From Hetaerina americana (lineage: Eukaryota; Arthropoda; Insecta; Odonata; Calopterygidae), in assembly GCA_022747635.1 (NCBI GenBank), contig JAKTNV010000003.1, forward strand, positions 26,489,830 to 26,553,829: a DNA stretch of 64,000 bases. Direction: 5' to 3'. The notes under the pieces were generated by a model. That model was not told the DNA's origin. It was given only the letters and a program-made list of their open reading frames with translations, and searched no databases. The position numbers were made by a program, and so were the translations under genes. Every line of letters starts with the position of its first letter. Positions within the stretch are counted from its first letter, which is position 1. Of this stretch, positions 1 through 9,730 are shown one piece after another.

Positions 1-1285
1 GGGAAACGTCTCTCGAAATACGCTCCCTTTTTGGTCGGCACCGCCGTGAATGTTGTGGTTTACGATAGGAGAGTGCGGAAGAAAAAGACAAAAAGGTAAA
101 GATGGCAGTTGGAAAAAAGCAAGGACTCTTTCCCGAGCATATTCCCTTCCTCTGTGGTGACACGACCCCTCTAATAAACAGTTAAGGGCCGACTCATAAA
201 AAAATACTCGCACTCCGCACATCGGATAACTTCTCCAGAATCGAAGAAATATGTATGTCGTAGTATGGACCCCTAAGACATAAAAACCCACACCGTGGTA
301 TCTGTCGAACGTAAAAAGGACGGAACACGCCGTATTACCCGGAAACCCACCCTTCCCCTTATTTCTTTTCCCTCCTACTCCACATCCATTTCTCGTTCTA
401 TTTACGCGTATGAGGAAGCCTATTCCCATGGGAAGGAGGTCTTCACTTCAACCATTCTTCTATATGCTCTAGTCCTTTATCTGCGTTTATGCGCGTGGTA
501 CGCCTGAATTATTCATGTTTTTCGGTTGTCACAGCCAGGTTTTGCTCGATTTGTCACGGCAGGTCGCGAAGGAGGAGTTCGCTAAAATCACGGACATGTG
601 TTCTCCCTCCGCGGATGATGGACGGCATACAGAGGCAGAAAGGGAGGCATCGAGTGGAGTAGGAACAACGGAATTCCGGATAAACAGGCATTTTTAAGAG
701 AGGTTCGTTGATGGAAATTGTTTCGGGAGGGCAGGAAAGAAGAAGAGAACGAGAAATACGTCCATGGTGGGAACTTAGGAATACAGATATTATGCTGAAA
801 TTATTCTTCTGAATGTGTGCATTTAAAAAGTGTCCATTTGATTAAATTTTATTTATAAGTATCAAAAAACATTCCCAACAGGTATACCTTATGATAAGAT
901 ATGTATTCGTATTTCATAAGCAACATTTAATATGAAAATAAAAATGATTATGACAAATATTCAACATGAGGGATATATTTTTAAATTTCGAGGTTATTCA
1001 GATTTGGAAAAACATAATTATATTTGAAAAACCTATATATAAGATTCGGACGAAAATGAATTGATCACATAATTTTTAGTTTAATTGAACCAGTTATTTG
1101 CTGAAAAAGCACCAACAAATGTAGAAACTGATAGACTGGATACGGTAATTACCAAAATACTTAGGTTAATATTTGAATGATAAAATCAGACACATTTCTC
1201 CAAGAATATTTATCAGTTATTTAAATACAAATGATTATTACATGAATTAAATTTGTTTTAAATCAAAATTACAGCAGTACATTGG
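1..1285. other. Unannotated DNA, no gene seen
   Basis: The first 780 bases are of mixed composition; from about 830 onward the sequence is AT-rich. Two short open frames (295-507 and 515-697) have no recognisable domain or codon bias, and the first begins at a GTG rather than an ATG. I see no repeat, RNA gene or exon signal I can support. Confidence 0.6.
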
Positions 1286-1324
1286 TTGTATGCTATACTT
1301 TGCCAGCAAATAAGTGGGGCCGCA

Positions 1325-1840
1325 ACGCGTTTCTTGACTGATTTTTTCCTTTCACGCCATTCGTTTCCCCTTGTGTGCCTACAGTCTGCCAAGCGATGTA
1401 GCTTTCCCCAGCCGTTCCTGCCCTCCTCTCAATCCTCACTTATCAGTGGACCAATGCTCACTCTTTCCCACTGCTAACCTCCACCCTCTCACTCCCTGCT
1501 TGGCAACCCCATAATTTTTACTCCCAGGCTCGTCCCCCAGCATAATACTGTCATCGGCCTCAAGCGAGAGACATCAGTACCACGGCGGATGCGAATGATG
1601 GCCGGAATTCGGTGAGGATTTTTCATCTCCCTTCGCCCTTTCCGTTCCCTCCGCACTCTCCCTCCCTTTCGCCCGCCCTCACCCCTTCCCCTACCATATC
1701 CACCGCCCTATCTTTCTTCGACACCATCAAATACATCCCTCACATTGTATAAACCCCCACTTCACACAGCTCCTCGCACTCCTTCCTCTACTCCCTTCCC
1801 CTATTTTATCATCACCCTCGGCAACAACTCTTTATCTTTC
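1325..1840 (+). repeat. Pyrimidine-rich low-complexity block
   Basis: The plus strand is dominated by C and T runs (for example around 1620-1700 and 1750-1810) and is richer in GC than the AT-rich flanks. This is the first of many such blocks in the window. Open frames inside it are composition artefacts: stop codons need purines. No unit repeat period is visible. Confidence 0.6.
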
Positions 1841-3190
1841 ACCCGCGAAGACAAAGAAAACGAACATCTGTTAGCAGATGGACTATACAACTCTTCAGAG
1901 TAACTAAATCTGTTCCTTTTATAGGCTACGTGAGCACGAAATTAATCAATCTGGCTTTTTTCCGAGTCCAAATCATAAATATATGTATTTACCTTTGGTG
2001 GGTGCCAGAAGTCTCCAGAGTTATAGCAGCTTTTTTCATGCAAGCATAGTTGACGAATAGTATGCTTCTCATGAGAACTTTTTATTCCTAGCAGTTTGTC
2101 TCTGCCTGTGTCGTTTAGGTTAATGGATCGCATGCCTGCTCGTGAAGTCGCTGTTACGAATTCGGCCGAAGTAATGGATTACAGCATGTTTTCCATCATT
2201 GTTACCAAGAGTTTCTATCCCGCACTTAGCGACACCAAATGACGTTCACCCTGTCCCAACGATATCTAACAAGATTAGCTTATGTTTAAAATAACTAACC
2301 TAAAATATCCAATATATTACAGTTCATTGACGAAACATTAAACTAAATACAATAAGATAATGACAGGAGGTCACTAGCTGCTTCATTATGGTAGTAATTT
2401 AACTGGCCCAGCCTTATGATAAATCAATAACACAAAAATACGGGACACATGAAAACTTTAGCCTAAAATGCATTTAGAAACAAATGCCACACCCATATGA
2501 ACTCTGTTCAAATATCGGTGTAATCGTTTAAAGTATAAGTAATGAAATTTATTCTCGGGCAGAATAGCATTTAAATTATATTAAGAGATAGCCAACCGGT
2601 TTGGGAACAGCTGATAAGGTCTTGGCCTAAGTATCCGAAATATCAAACCACTTTGGAATTCTCAACAAATACTGAACTGCGGGGTTGTACTCGTTTGTAT
2701 CCACAAATTTATTTGAGGCACAAAAAGCGCTATAGCTGGAGAAACAGCTCACCCCCCGCTAAACAGCATATGTGATGAGGTACGTACAAATTCCTTGCAG
2801 CTTTATGAACATATTTAGTAGCCAAAAATAGAAAACAGCAAAGACAGACGCATATGTTTAGCAGAATAGCCGGCACGGACCTTCATCAACTCCTCAAGCT
2901 GGTTTCAATGACAGGTTTGACTGTAAATCGAAGTCATACTTTCTTTCCTTATTCACAAATTGTCTTTCCCGAAATCCATTTCTCACTCCCTCCCACACAA
3001 GCCCAAAGCCGCTCCATACTTCCCGTCCCCTTGTCATCCATCCTGCCACCGAATGGTGACAACGTGCGTGGAGAGAAACGGGTCAAACCTTAACGACACG
3101 TGTAACCATTCATTTTAAAACTTTCGTCCCAAATCCCTTCGGCGGAATGCGGGCCCGCTTAGGCCCCATGGCAATTCGTACGCGCGAGGA
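1841..3190. other. AT-rich DNA, nothing recognised
   Basis: This is ordinary AT-rich sequence. A 79-codon frame at 2854-3093 has no identifiable domain, and its second half is Pro/Ser-rich where the sequence becomes pyrimidine-rich. No transposon ends or RNA genes were recognised. Confidence 0.55.
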
Positions 3191-3194
3191 GGAG

Positions 3195-3985
3195 GATGCG
3201 CTAATGTGTGGACTCGAGGGATTGGATTTGGGAGGAGAAGAATCGAGGGAGGGGAGAGAGGTGGGGGTGGAGGCAAGGGGAAAGGGTCTACAGGGCGGAG
3301 GATGTAAACGCCGTGAAAAGTAGAAATAGGAGGACGGGCGGCAGACGAATGGCAGTAGCGAAAGAGAAATAGTCGGTAACCTATTTCGCCCCCCCCCCCC
3401 AATCCCACCGACCCCCAGCTTCTCCCTCGTTCCCCCACGTGACGTTTTCCAGGCGACACAGCCCGGAGGACGAAAGGCAGGAAGGGAGCATGGGGGTGGG
3501 AGTGTGTCCCTTCTCTAATTTCCTCCTCTCCACTCCCCTTCAATCCCCCTCCCATTTTGTCCTCAACCGCCACCTTTTAGTTCCACCCACTCATTCCCAC
3601 CTCCGTGTTCCGTTCTTCCTCCCACAAGTCATCCGCACACACACACACACATGCAGACGCAAACATGCACACCCACAACCGACAATTCTTCTCCCTCCTG
3701 TGGACACGCCCATTTTTCCTCAGTCTTTCTCCCCCAGCTCACTCTCCCCCACACGAATCCCTCCCTCCCACCGGCTCCCGCTAACCCCGTCACCCCATCC
3801 CTTTCCCGTATTCCCCACCCGACAAAACCATTCTCAGTCCGTTCCCCAGGGACCACTTCGCGGGCCTTCTTCATCGCCCGCCCTCGAGGACTCCACTCTC
3901 ACCGTCCATTCCCCTCCATTCGTCCCCCCAACCCTACCGCACCCCTTCTCGCATCGCAGAAATTTTGTCGTCTCTAGCCAACACC
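3195..3985. repeat. Purine block followed by pyrimidine block, with C12 and CA runs
   Basis: About 3195-3345 is G/A-rich on the plus strand. The skew reverses near 3385, and 3405-3985 is strongly C/T-rich. A run of 12 C (3389-3400) marks the switch, and a CA microsatellite lies at about 3635-3650. The longest open frame in the window (3439-4215, 258 codons) falls here. Its product is Pro/Ser/His/Thr-rich without domains, and the overlapping frames on both strands are also open, as expected of a stop-poor tract rather than a gene. Confidence 0.6.
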
Positions 3986-4855
3986 ACTCCCCCTCTTCAT
4001 ATGCCTCCCAACACTGGGGAGAAGTTTCATACAGCACAAACCGCCTACTTTTGGAAAGTTGTGTCCTTTCGCGTATCCATAACGAACAAGAAAGAGCACT
4101 GTCGATATCAATCGAACCCTGGTTTATTTTAATCCTTTTTTTTCAAAATCTTTCGGAGCCATCATTTCACGAAATACATCCTGATTATTTCGAAATGAGA
4201 CCATTTCATTTCTAACTGCGTAAAAGTGACGTCTAAGACTTGAGCGTTGCCCGTAGTTTTGTAATTTACTCAGCACTTCGTCCGAGGACTTCGAAATTAC
4301 TATGCCATAAACTACAATATTAATAAATGTTTTTACAGGTATGCATACCTTTGAATATTTAAGAAAATATTATTTTTGGATCTGTATGATGCAATTACCG
4401 GGTAAAGTAGAGCTTCAAATGCCGTTTAACCTACTGAATAAGCACTGAAATCCAAGTTTTGCGTTTTCTCTTCCATAATTTCAACTACATAATATCAGCG
4501 TAAATGACATTCCATCAGCACGCTACATCTATGTTACCTCGCAAGTCGTCGCAAGGACGTATTCGGTCACCAGCGGTTCTACTTCTACTGCAACACACCC
4601 ACATACGTATGGCACCCCGTAGTCCACCGAAAGGGCAGGTGGGAGAGGAGCGACCGAACACCATTTCTTCAACATCCGTGATACAACTACGATATTAGTA
4701 ACTATGTACAATGACTACACTCAGAAGACGAATAAGGAAACCCATTACAAACGGTGGGTTCATATGCAAACAGTCACTAGTTACTGAGTGACATTCTACT
4801 CATGTATGGGGGCAATTCAGAAATATATTGCCTTTACACCTTTAGCTACATGACA
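3986..4855. other. Nothing recognised
   Basis: The sequence is of mixed composition to AT-rich. Short frames at 4504-4711 overlap on opposite strands and show no known domain. No repeat ends were identified. Confidence 0.5.
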
Positions 4856-4859
4856 CCCT

Positions 4860-5530
4860 GCCACCCGGTGGCCCAAGGGCATGTTGCGGAGGCCGTTAGG
4901 ACGCCAGCCATGAAGCGTATGAAATAGCAATTGTGACTTATTGCATTGTAAATAGTAGAATCAATTGTAAATTATATATTCCTAACTATTTCGCCAGTGC
5001 ATATCCATTTGTATATTAGTGTTTCCCCACAGTGTTATTGTCGCGAATAGTGCCAGGGAAAAACGATTGCTTTAAACCAGACATTTGGCAGTCTAGTTCT
5101 ATTATTTTGATACCATTTTCTGTCCTTCCTATGTGGTTGGAAGAGGCGTGAACTATATCTTCGAAATCGGATGTAAAACCACAGGAATTATATCTTTACA
5201 ATAGGTTTAATCTAGCTCTGATTTTTCGTATAGTTTCCATCTAAAGGTTTACCATCCCAGATCTTGTAGTAAATGTGTGACGCTTTGCGTATTTTGAATT
5301 AATTTTTGACGAATATGGCGGCCCTTTCCTGTAACCTGCTCGATTCTTTACCCAGTAGCTTTTGCAATGGATTCCATATGCTCGCTATATACTCTATATG
5401 TGGTCTTACTCAAGAAAAATAAACATCTCCTTTACTTTTCCATTGCAACAATCCCTAACTATACGTTCGATGAATATTATATTCTTTAGAGACCGTAAGA
5501 CCTCATGAAACAATCTCCTGACTTAAAGCC
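4860..5530 (-). mobile_element. LINE (non-LTR retrotransposon) 3' remnant, CR1/jockey-type reverse transcriptase C-terminus
   Basis: Translating the minus strand from about 5520 down to 5040 gives fragments that match the conserved C-terminal part of arthropod LINE reverse transcriptases. A segment reading VRPHIEYIASIWNP (about 5410-5365) corresponds to the family's RPHLEYASxxWDP motif. It is followed by RLQERAAIFVKN (family: LExVQRRAARFV) and, near the end, LPNVWFKAIVFPWHYSR (family: SFFPRTIxxWN). An upstream stretch RIVRDCCNGKVKEM fits the preceding helix but needs a frameshift to join. In-frame stops and that shift show it is long dead. The remaining sequence down to about 4860 is likely the 3' untranslated region; it includes a TGTAAAT-rich stretch and a GC-rich end similar in layout to the copy at 44770-45380. 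The exact clade is not assignable by eye. Confidence 0.72.
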
Positions 5531-5646
5531 TCATCGATTTAATATATATATTTACGTCTTTTTACTTTAGACATCATATTAACCCGTTATTCCAACCTTC
5601 CATTTAACCGCCTTTTTTATCATACATGCATCGATAACTTTTACTG

Positions 5647-5800
5647 TACATACATAAACCATTATCGCAGTAATCTACCCGCTCAACGGAGTGTGAAATT
5701 CACACATCAGGGTAGAAGAGGCAGTTCTTTTCCGGCTATGATTTCCCAGAAAGACTTGCTACCCAAAAAATGACACCGTTTGTGTCGAACACATGCCATA
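5647..5800 (-). mobile_element. SINE family A, partial copy
   Basis: In minus orientation this carries the body of the SINE seen at 30899-31134 and 31231-31501. The shared parts are a TTTTTTGGGTA...GTCTTTCTGGGAAA segment, a GAACTGCC...CTACCCTGATG segment and the TGTGAATTTCACAC box. The tail side (5647-5690) appears internally deleted relative to the longer copies, and the tRNA-like head is only dimly visible near 5785 (TGTTCGACAC). Both ends are eroded and I see no target-site duplication. Confidence 0.7.
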
Positions 5801-6600
5801 TTTATGTTAAAATTTTCCCTAATTACTCTTTTGATTCAACTTCTCCATTACTCAATAAAAAATAACCAAATTTTGAGATCGTACAATTAACTATGTGATT
5901 CAAGAAATTATATTTCATAAGTACTGACTAAATGAAAAAAAATTCATGCTAGATTTTACATTGAATCGGTAATTCAGTTTTGAAAACTAAAAAGCGCCCT
6001 TCGCTCCACTTCTAGCAATACTCCACTTCCACTTGCAACATGTGTGTGTTGCAATCACACCAGCTTAAGCTACGTACGAGGCCATTAAATAAAGAGTTGT
6101 CATACATTTTGATTCACAATTTTTAATTTAAAATTTTTATTTGATATATTTGTAAAGTGTGATTCATTTATATGGCACAAGTTTCATTGATTACGTCCCA
6201 TTATTCCGTCAGCGGCAGCTGTTACCAGTTGAAACATATTCAGTTTAGATATAACAATGAAGGTAACACGCCACGAACTTAACGCTGCACTGAAATTTCC
6301 TTCCACCTGAGTGAGAAGTTGTCCCATGCAATGGAACAGGAGGCTTATTTGCTAGCCCCTACAGAATAGTTAGAATATTGTTTTTAAATCTTTATAGAGA
6401 AAAGAAAAATCAAATTCAAAAGAAATTGGACCTAGAGTTCTTGTCACTGCTCTTCAAGAAGTAAACATTAGCACCACTGCGGTTTTTATGAGAAAAGATC
6501 CTTTAATAGCATTAAAGACGCCATCAGAAATACTCTAAATTTAATTGGTTTCCAGCCAAGCCTTGAAAATAGAAAAATGCACAGGATTCGTGTTTTACCA
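5801..6600. other. AT-rich DNA, nothing firmly recognised
   Basis: The sequence is AT-rich. The stretch 6400-6600 may be more of the decayed mariner-like element that follows, but I could not align it convincingly with the central part of a mariner transposase. Confidence 0.45.
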
Positions 6601-6960
6601 AGGCAAAATGGTGGATTCCATTAAATTATGGTTATGCTATTTTTCGATGCTCAGGGAATGTTGTATCAGTATGTAGTGCCCGCACACACGACTGTAAATA
6701 AATCATGTTATGCAAAAGGATGCTTCATTATGCTAATACAGAAAATATACAGGCCAGGCCACATCAATCAAAAAAGGCTACATATCAAAGCAGCAGACTG
6801 GATCATGAACCACGAGAATGTACGGCCAGGCATCACAAACATTGTTGCTGAATATCGCACAAAAATGAATGCAAAGTGTGCCCCTCGTCCTCCTTAGAGT
6901 CTAGACTAGTCCCATGCGAGATTTTCTGTTCCCAGACGTAAAGTTGCACCATATATGCAT
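6600..6960 (+). mobile_element. Decayed mariner-like transposase fragment
   Basis: The open frame from 6628 begins VMLFFDAQGMLYQYVVPAHT, which matches the stretch of mariner transposases that normally reads MLIxFFDxxGxxHxEFVPxGxT. About 50 residues later NHENVRPGITNIVAE lines up with the catalytic HHDNARPHTAxxVxE segment, with the catalytic Asp replaced by Glu. Beyond the stop at about 6895, a shifted frame gives SPMRDFLFPDVK (about 6911-6945), matching SPxDFFLFPxxK around the third acidic residue. Frameshifts, stops and a lost catalytic residue make it a pseudogene. It is far more diverged than the element at 60579-61505. I found no terminal inverted repeats, so the limits are approximate. 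Confidence 0.68.
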
Positions 6961-7087
6961 TAAAAATTAAGCTAAAAATATAAATGTATATAATAAAATA
7001 AAAATTATAGCCATAAATTATGCGAATCAAAAATATGCTAAGAACACTTTTATTGAAAAGCCCTCGTGTCTAATACTACGTTTGAAA

Positions 7088-7170
7088 ATTGAACTTAAAA
7101 TTAAACCACTTGGCTTTTCCACATAAAATTTTGACGTGGAAAAGCCAAGTGGTTTAATTTTAAGTTCAAT
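7088..7170. repeat. Perfect 35-bp inverted repeat (hairpin, 13-nt loop)
   Basis: The arms at 7088-7122 and 7136-7170 are exact reverse complements over 35 bp with no mismatch or bulge, separated by a 13-nt spacer (7123-7135). The left arm begins ATTGAACTTAAAATTAAACC and ends CTTTTCCAC. Pairing stops abruptly at both outer edges. The transcript of either strand would fold into an 83-nt perfect hairpin. It lies about 130 bp past the mariner-like remnant. It could be a small hairpin-RNA source, a tiny foldback element, or the product of a template-switch repair event; the sequence alone does not decide. Confidence 0.9.
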
Positions 7171-9190
7171 ATGAAGAATTTCCACCAAGAGACGCCAGAA
7201 ACTGTTTTTTTTACATTAAAAATAACTCAATTCAGGTTCTGTTTGCAATATTGCCATTCTTGTATAACCAAGAAAAGATCCTGTGTTTCGATAAAATATT
7301 TTAGAGACGAATTTCAGCTTTTAGAACCAAGTAAGCTAATTTGTGAAGAAAAAATTACTAGCTTCGATTATTCATAACATCAATGATAATTCAGTTTTGA
7401 ACTTAAGTGGGAACGACCTGTACACTGGTGCCAGAAAAGTATTTGGCTCTACCTCATAAATTTGCGTGGGATCCGCTGTGCTTTCGTTTACCCAGTCCTT
7501 GACAAATCGTCAATCATATTTCCAATTTGCTCAGGAATGATGAAAGATACAAATAAAAACGCGGGAAAACCCGAGGAGGGTATATCGAGATCACTCCACT
7601 TCTGCGATACGACTCAGCAGCCGAATGCAAGGTTCACATGGAGGGACAGAAATACACATACACGCACACACTCATCTCCAGGGAAACAGGGTCATTCGAT
7701 AGACTAAAAGCAATATGCGACGCAATGTAAACTGGAGTAGACAGCAAGAGGCGAAATGATATCCAGAATATCCACTCTCACGAAATTCAATCAAGTTTTT
7801 ATTCGTTTGCTATCAATGCATAGCGTACACCCACTCCATCACTCGTAGAACCACATGCGACGTCAAAGGGAGGGTAGCGAGGAGGGATAAGGGTCCTTCA
7901 AACACTCTAATACGTAGTGATGTGTTCATTGGATTGGAGTGGGTGGAACGGGAGGAAGAAACGGAAAAAAGAGACCGGTAAACTAGGCGAGGGATGTTGA
8001 CCGGACCAAGGAGGGAAGATTGAGGGGGGAAATGTCAACGAGGGATGCTTCTCCGCGTTCTACGTCACATAACACTCCCTAAAGAGCACTTCACCAAAAT
8101 ATTTTGAGAAAAGATTGCAGTCCACACCAAAAAGGAAACAAGGGCAGAATTACAGTATTTTACGATCGAGATCGGAAAGCAGCTTTCATGCTTTAATACG
8201 CTTTTCCATAACATTAAAAGATAAGCGTTTCATAAATAAGGGATATTTTTGCATTCTAAAAATATGAGCTTATGTTATTTACAGTGGTAGATATAGAGGT
8301 ACTAAATCATAGCACATACTTACATATGTGCATGTGTGTGTATTTTTGCATGTGCGAATGTAAATATAAGGGACCAGAATAGCACTCCATATCAAAGAGT
8401 AGAGCGAAGAGGTATCACGGCGTGTGGTCAGGATAGGTGCTTGGGACTCGGAAAGTGTACAGACTGAACTCATATATATAAATTCGTGTGCATTGATATA
8501 GGAATCAACATGGGAGAGCTCGGCAAATACTGAGACATAATTGGAATCTTTGGTCCACCGATGGAGAACACAGGGTATGAGCGTAAAAGGAGTGGAAGGA
8601 GAGGAGTTGAGAGAGTATGGAAGGCGAAAGCGAGGACAGGTAGAAAAACTGGAAGGAGATTTGTTTACACGAATCTACGTCACATCAAAAAGGGATCACG
8701 AGAGTAACCGAAAAGATGCTGTTGCATTAACCCAAGTTTCATGATTGTTGAAAATATAATTTCTGACTTCAACATAAATGAACCGTGTTTAACGTATCGG
8801 TAGAAGGGAAGGATATCATTGATTACATATCGCGAGTTTTATTTAACACCCATTATAAAATTATGGTTTTTCTCTACAAAATTCTCCGAGTGGAGTATTG
8901 ACAGGATAAATAGTCATTTTTATGCTACGTTCAATGTAAAAGATGAACTCTTAGATTTGCAAAAACATCCAGATACATGAAGTTAGTGATAAAAATATTC
9001 GATTTGGATAGGCTCAGACGATCGTTCGGGCAATAGAAGCAAATAGGAAAAATTTGTACATATCAGAAAAAGTCAGTGGAAAGTAAAGGAAATGAAAACG
9101 TCGGAGGCAAGAAATGAATGAGGTGAATATTAGAGTACATAAGCGTGAACAAAGAAAGATATGAGTAGATAGGAGTGCTAGCGCATCGAG
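7171..9190. other. No gene recognised; weak purine bias in places
   Basis: This is mostly AT-rich sequence. Purine-leaning stretches occur near 7860-8050 and 8560-8670. A Tc1/mariner-end-like string (TGGTGCCAGAAAAGTATTTG) sits at about 7429-7448 without a detected partner. Short frames show no domains. Confidence 0.5.
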
Positions 9191-9194
9191 AAGG

Positions 9195-9730
9195 TCAATC
9201 AAGTCGGAGCAAATGGGTGGATGGTGGTGAAGGGAGTTTCAGAGTAGAGAGGACAGTCGTGAGAGGGTGAGGCTGCGGGGCGGAATAGTGGGAGGGACGC
9301 CCGCCCAGTGTACGAGAGAGTGGGAGGTGGGGAAGGAAGGAGAGGCTGCGGGGTGAAGGAAGTGGCTGAGGAGGGGGTCGAGGGGAGATGACTGAGTGGG
9401 CAAGCGGATGGAGAACGAACGGAAAGGGATTGCGATGGCAAACACTCGTCAAAGTCGAAGCTCTCGGCCCAATCAAACTCTCCGAGAATGCGGGGGAGGA
9501 AGATGATGGGGGAGGGTGGGAGAGACAGAGGGAGGCCGAGAGGATAAGCACCGGGAAAATAAAATTGGGAGTCGGCTGAACGTGCACTTGGAGATGCGGA
9601 GCGAGAGGGGTGAGGGCACTACGGAGGGAGTGCGGCAAAGAATTGACAAGAGGAGGGGAGGGAAAGGGGGAAGGTCGGAGCGAGCGAGACGGCGGCGGGG
9701 GCAAATGAGAAGACGGAGATAAAAAAAGAA
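9195..9730 (-). repeat. Purine-rich block (pyrimidine-rich on minus strand)
   Basis: The plus strand is dominated by GGGAG, GAGGAG and GGAAGG-type runs with raised GC. The minus-strand frame 9195-9704 (169 codons) encodes only Pro/Ser/His/Leu-rich low-complexity sequence, and two other minus-strand frames as well as plus-strand frames are open over the same bases, so this is not coding. A weaker purine bias continues to about 10340. Confidence 0.6.

Noticed and set aside
3439..4215. 258-codon open frame, the longest in the window
   Set aside because: It lies in a pyrimidine-rich block; the product is low-complexity Pro/Ser/His/Thr, overlapping frames on both strands are also open, and no domain or splice context is seen.
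9195..9704. 169-codon minus-strand frame
   Set aside because: It is a composition artefact of a purine-rich plus strand; the product is a Pro/Ser/Leu/His repeat-like sequence without domains.
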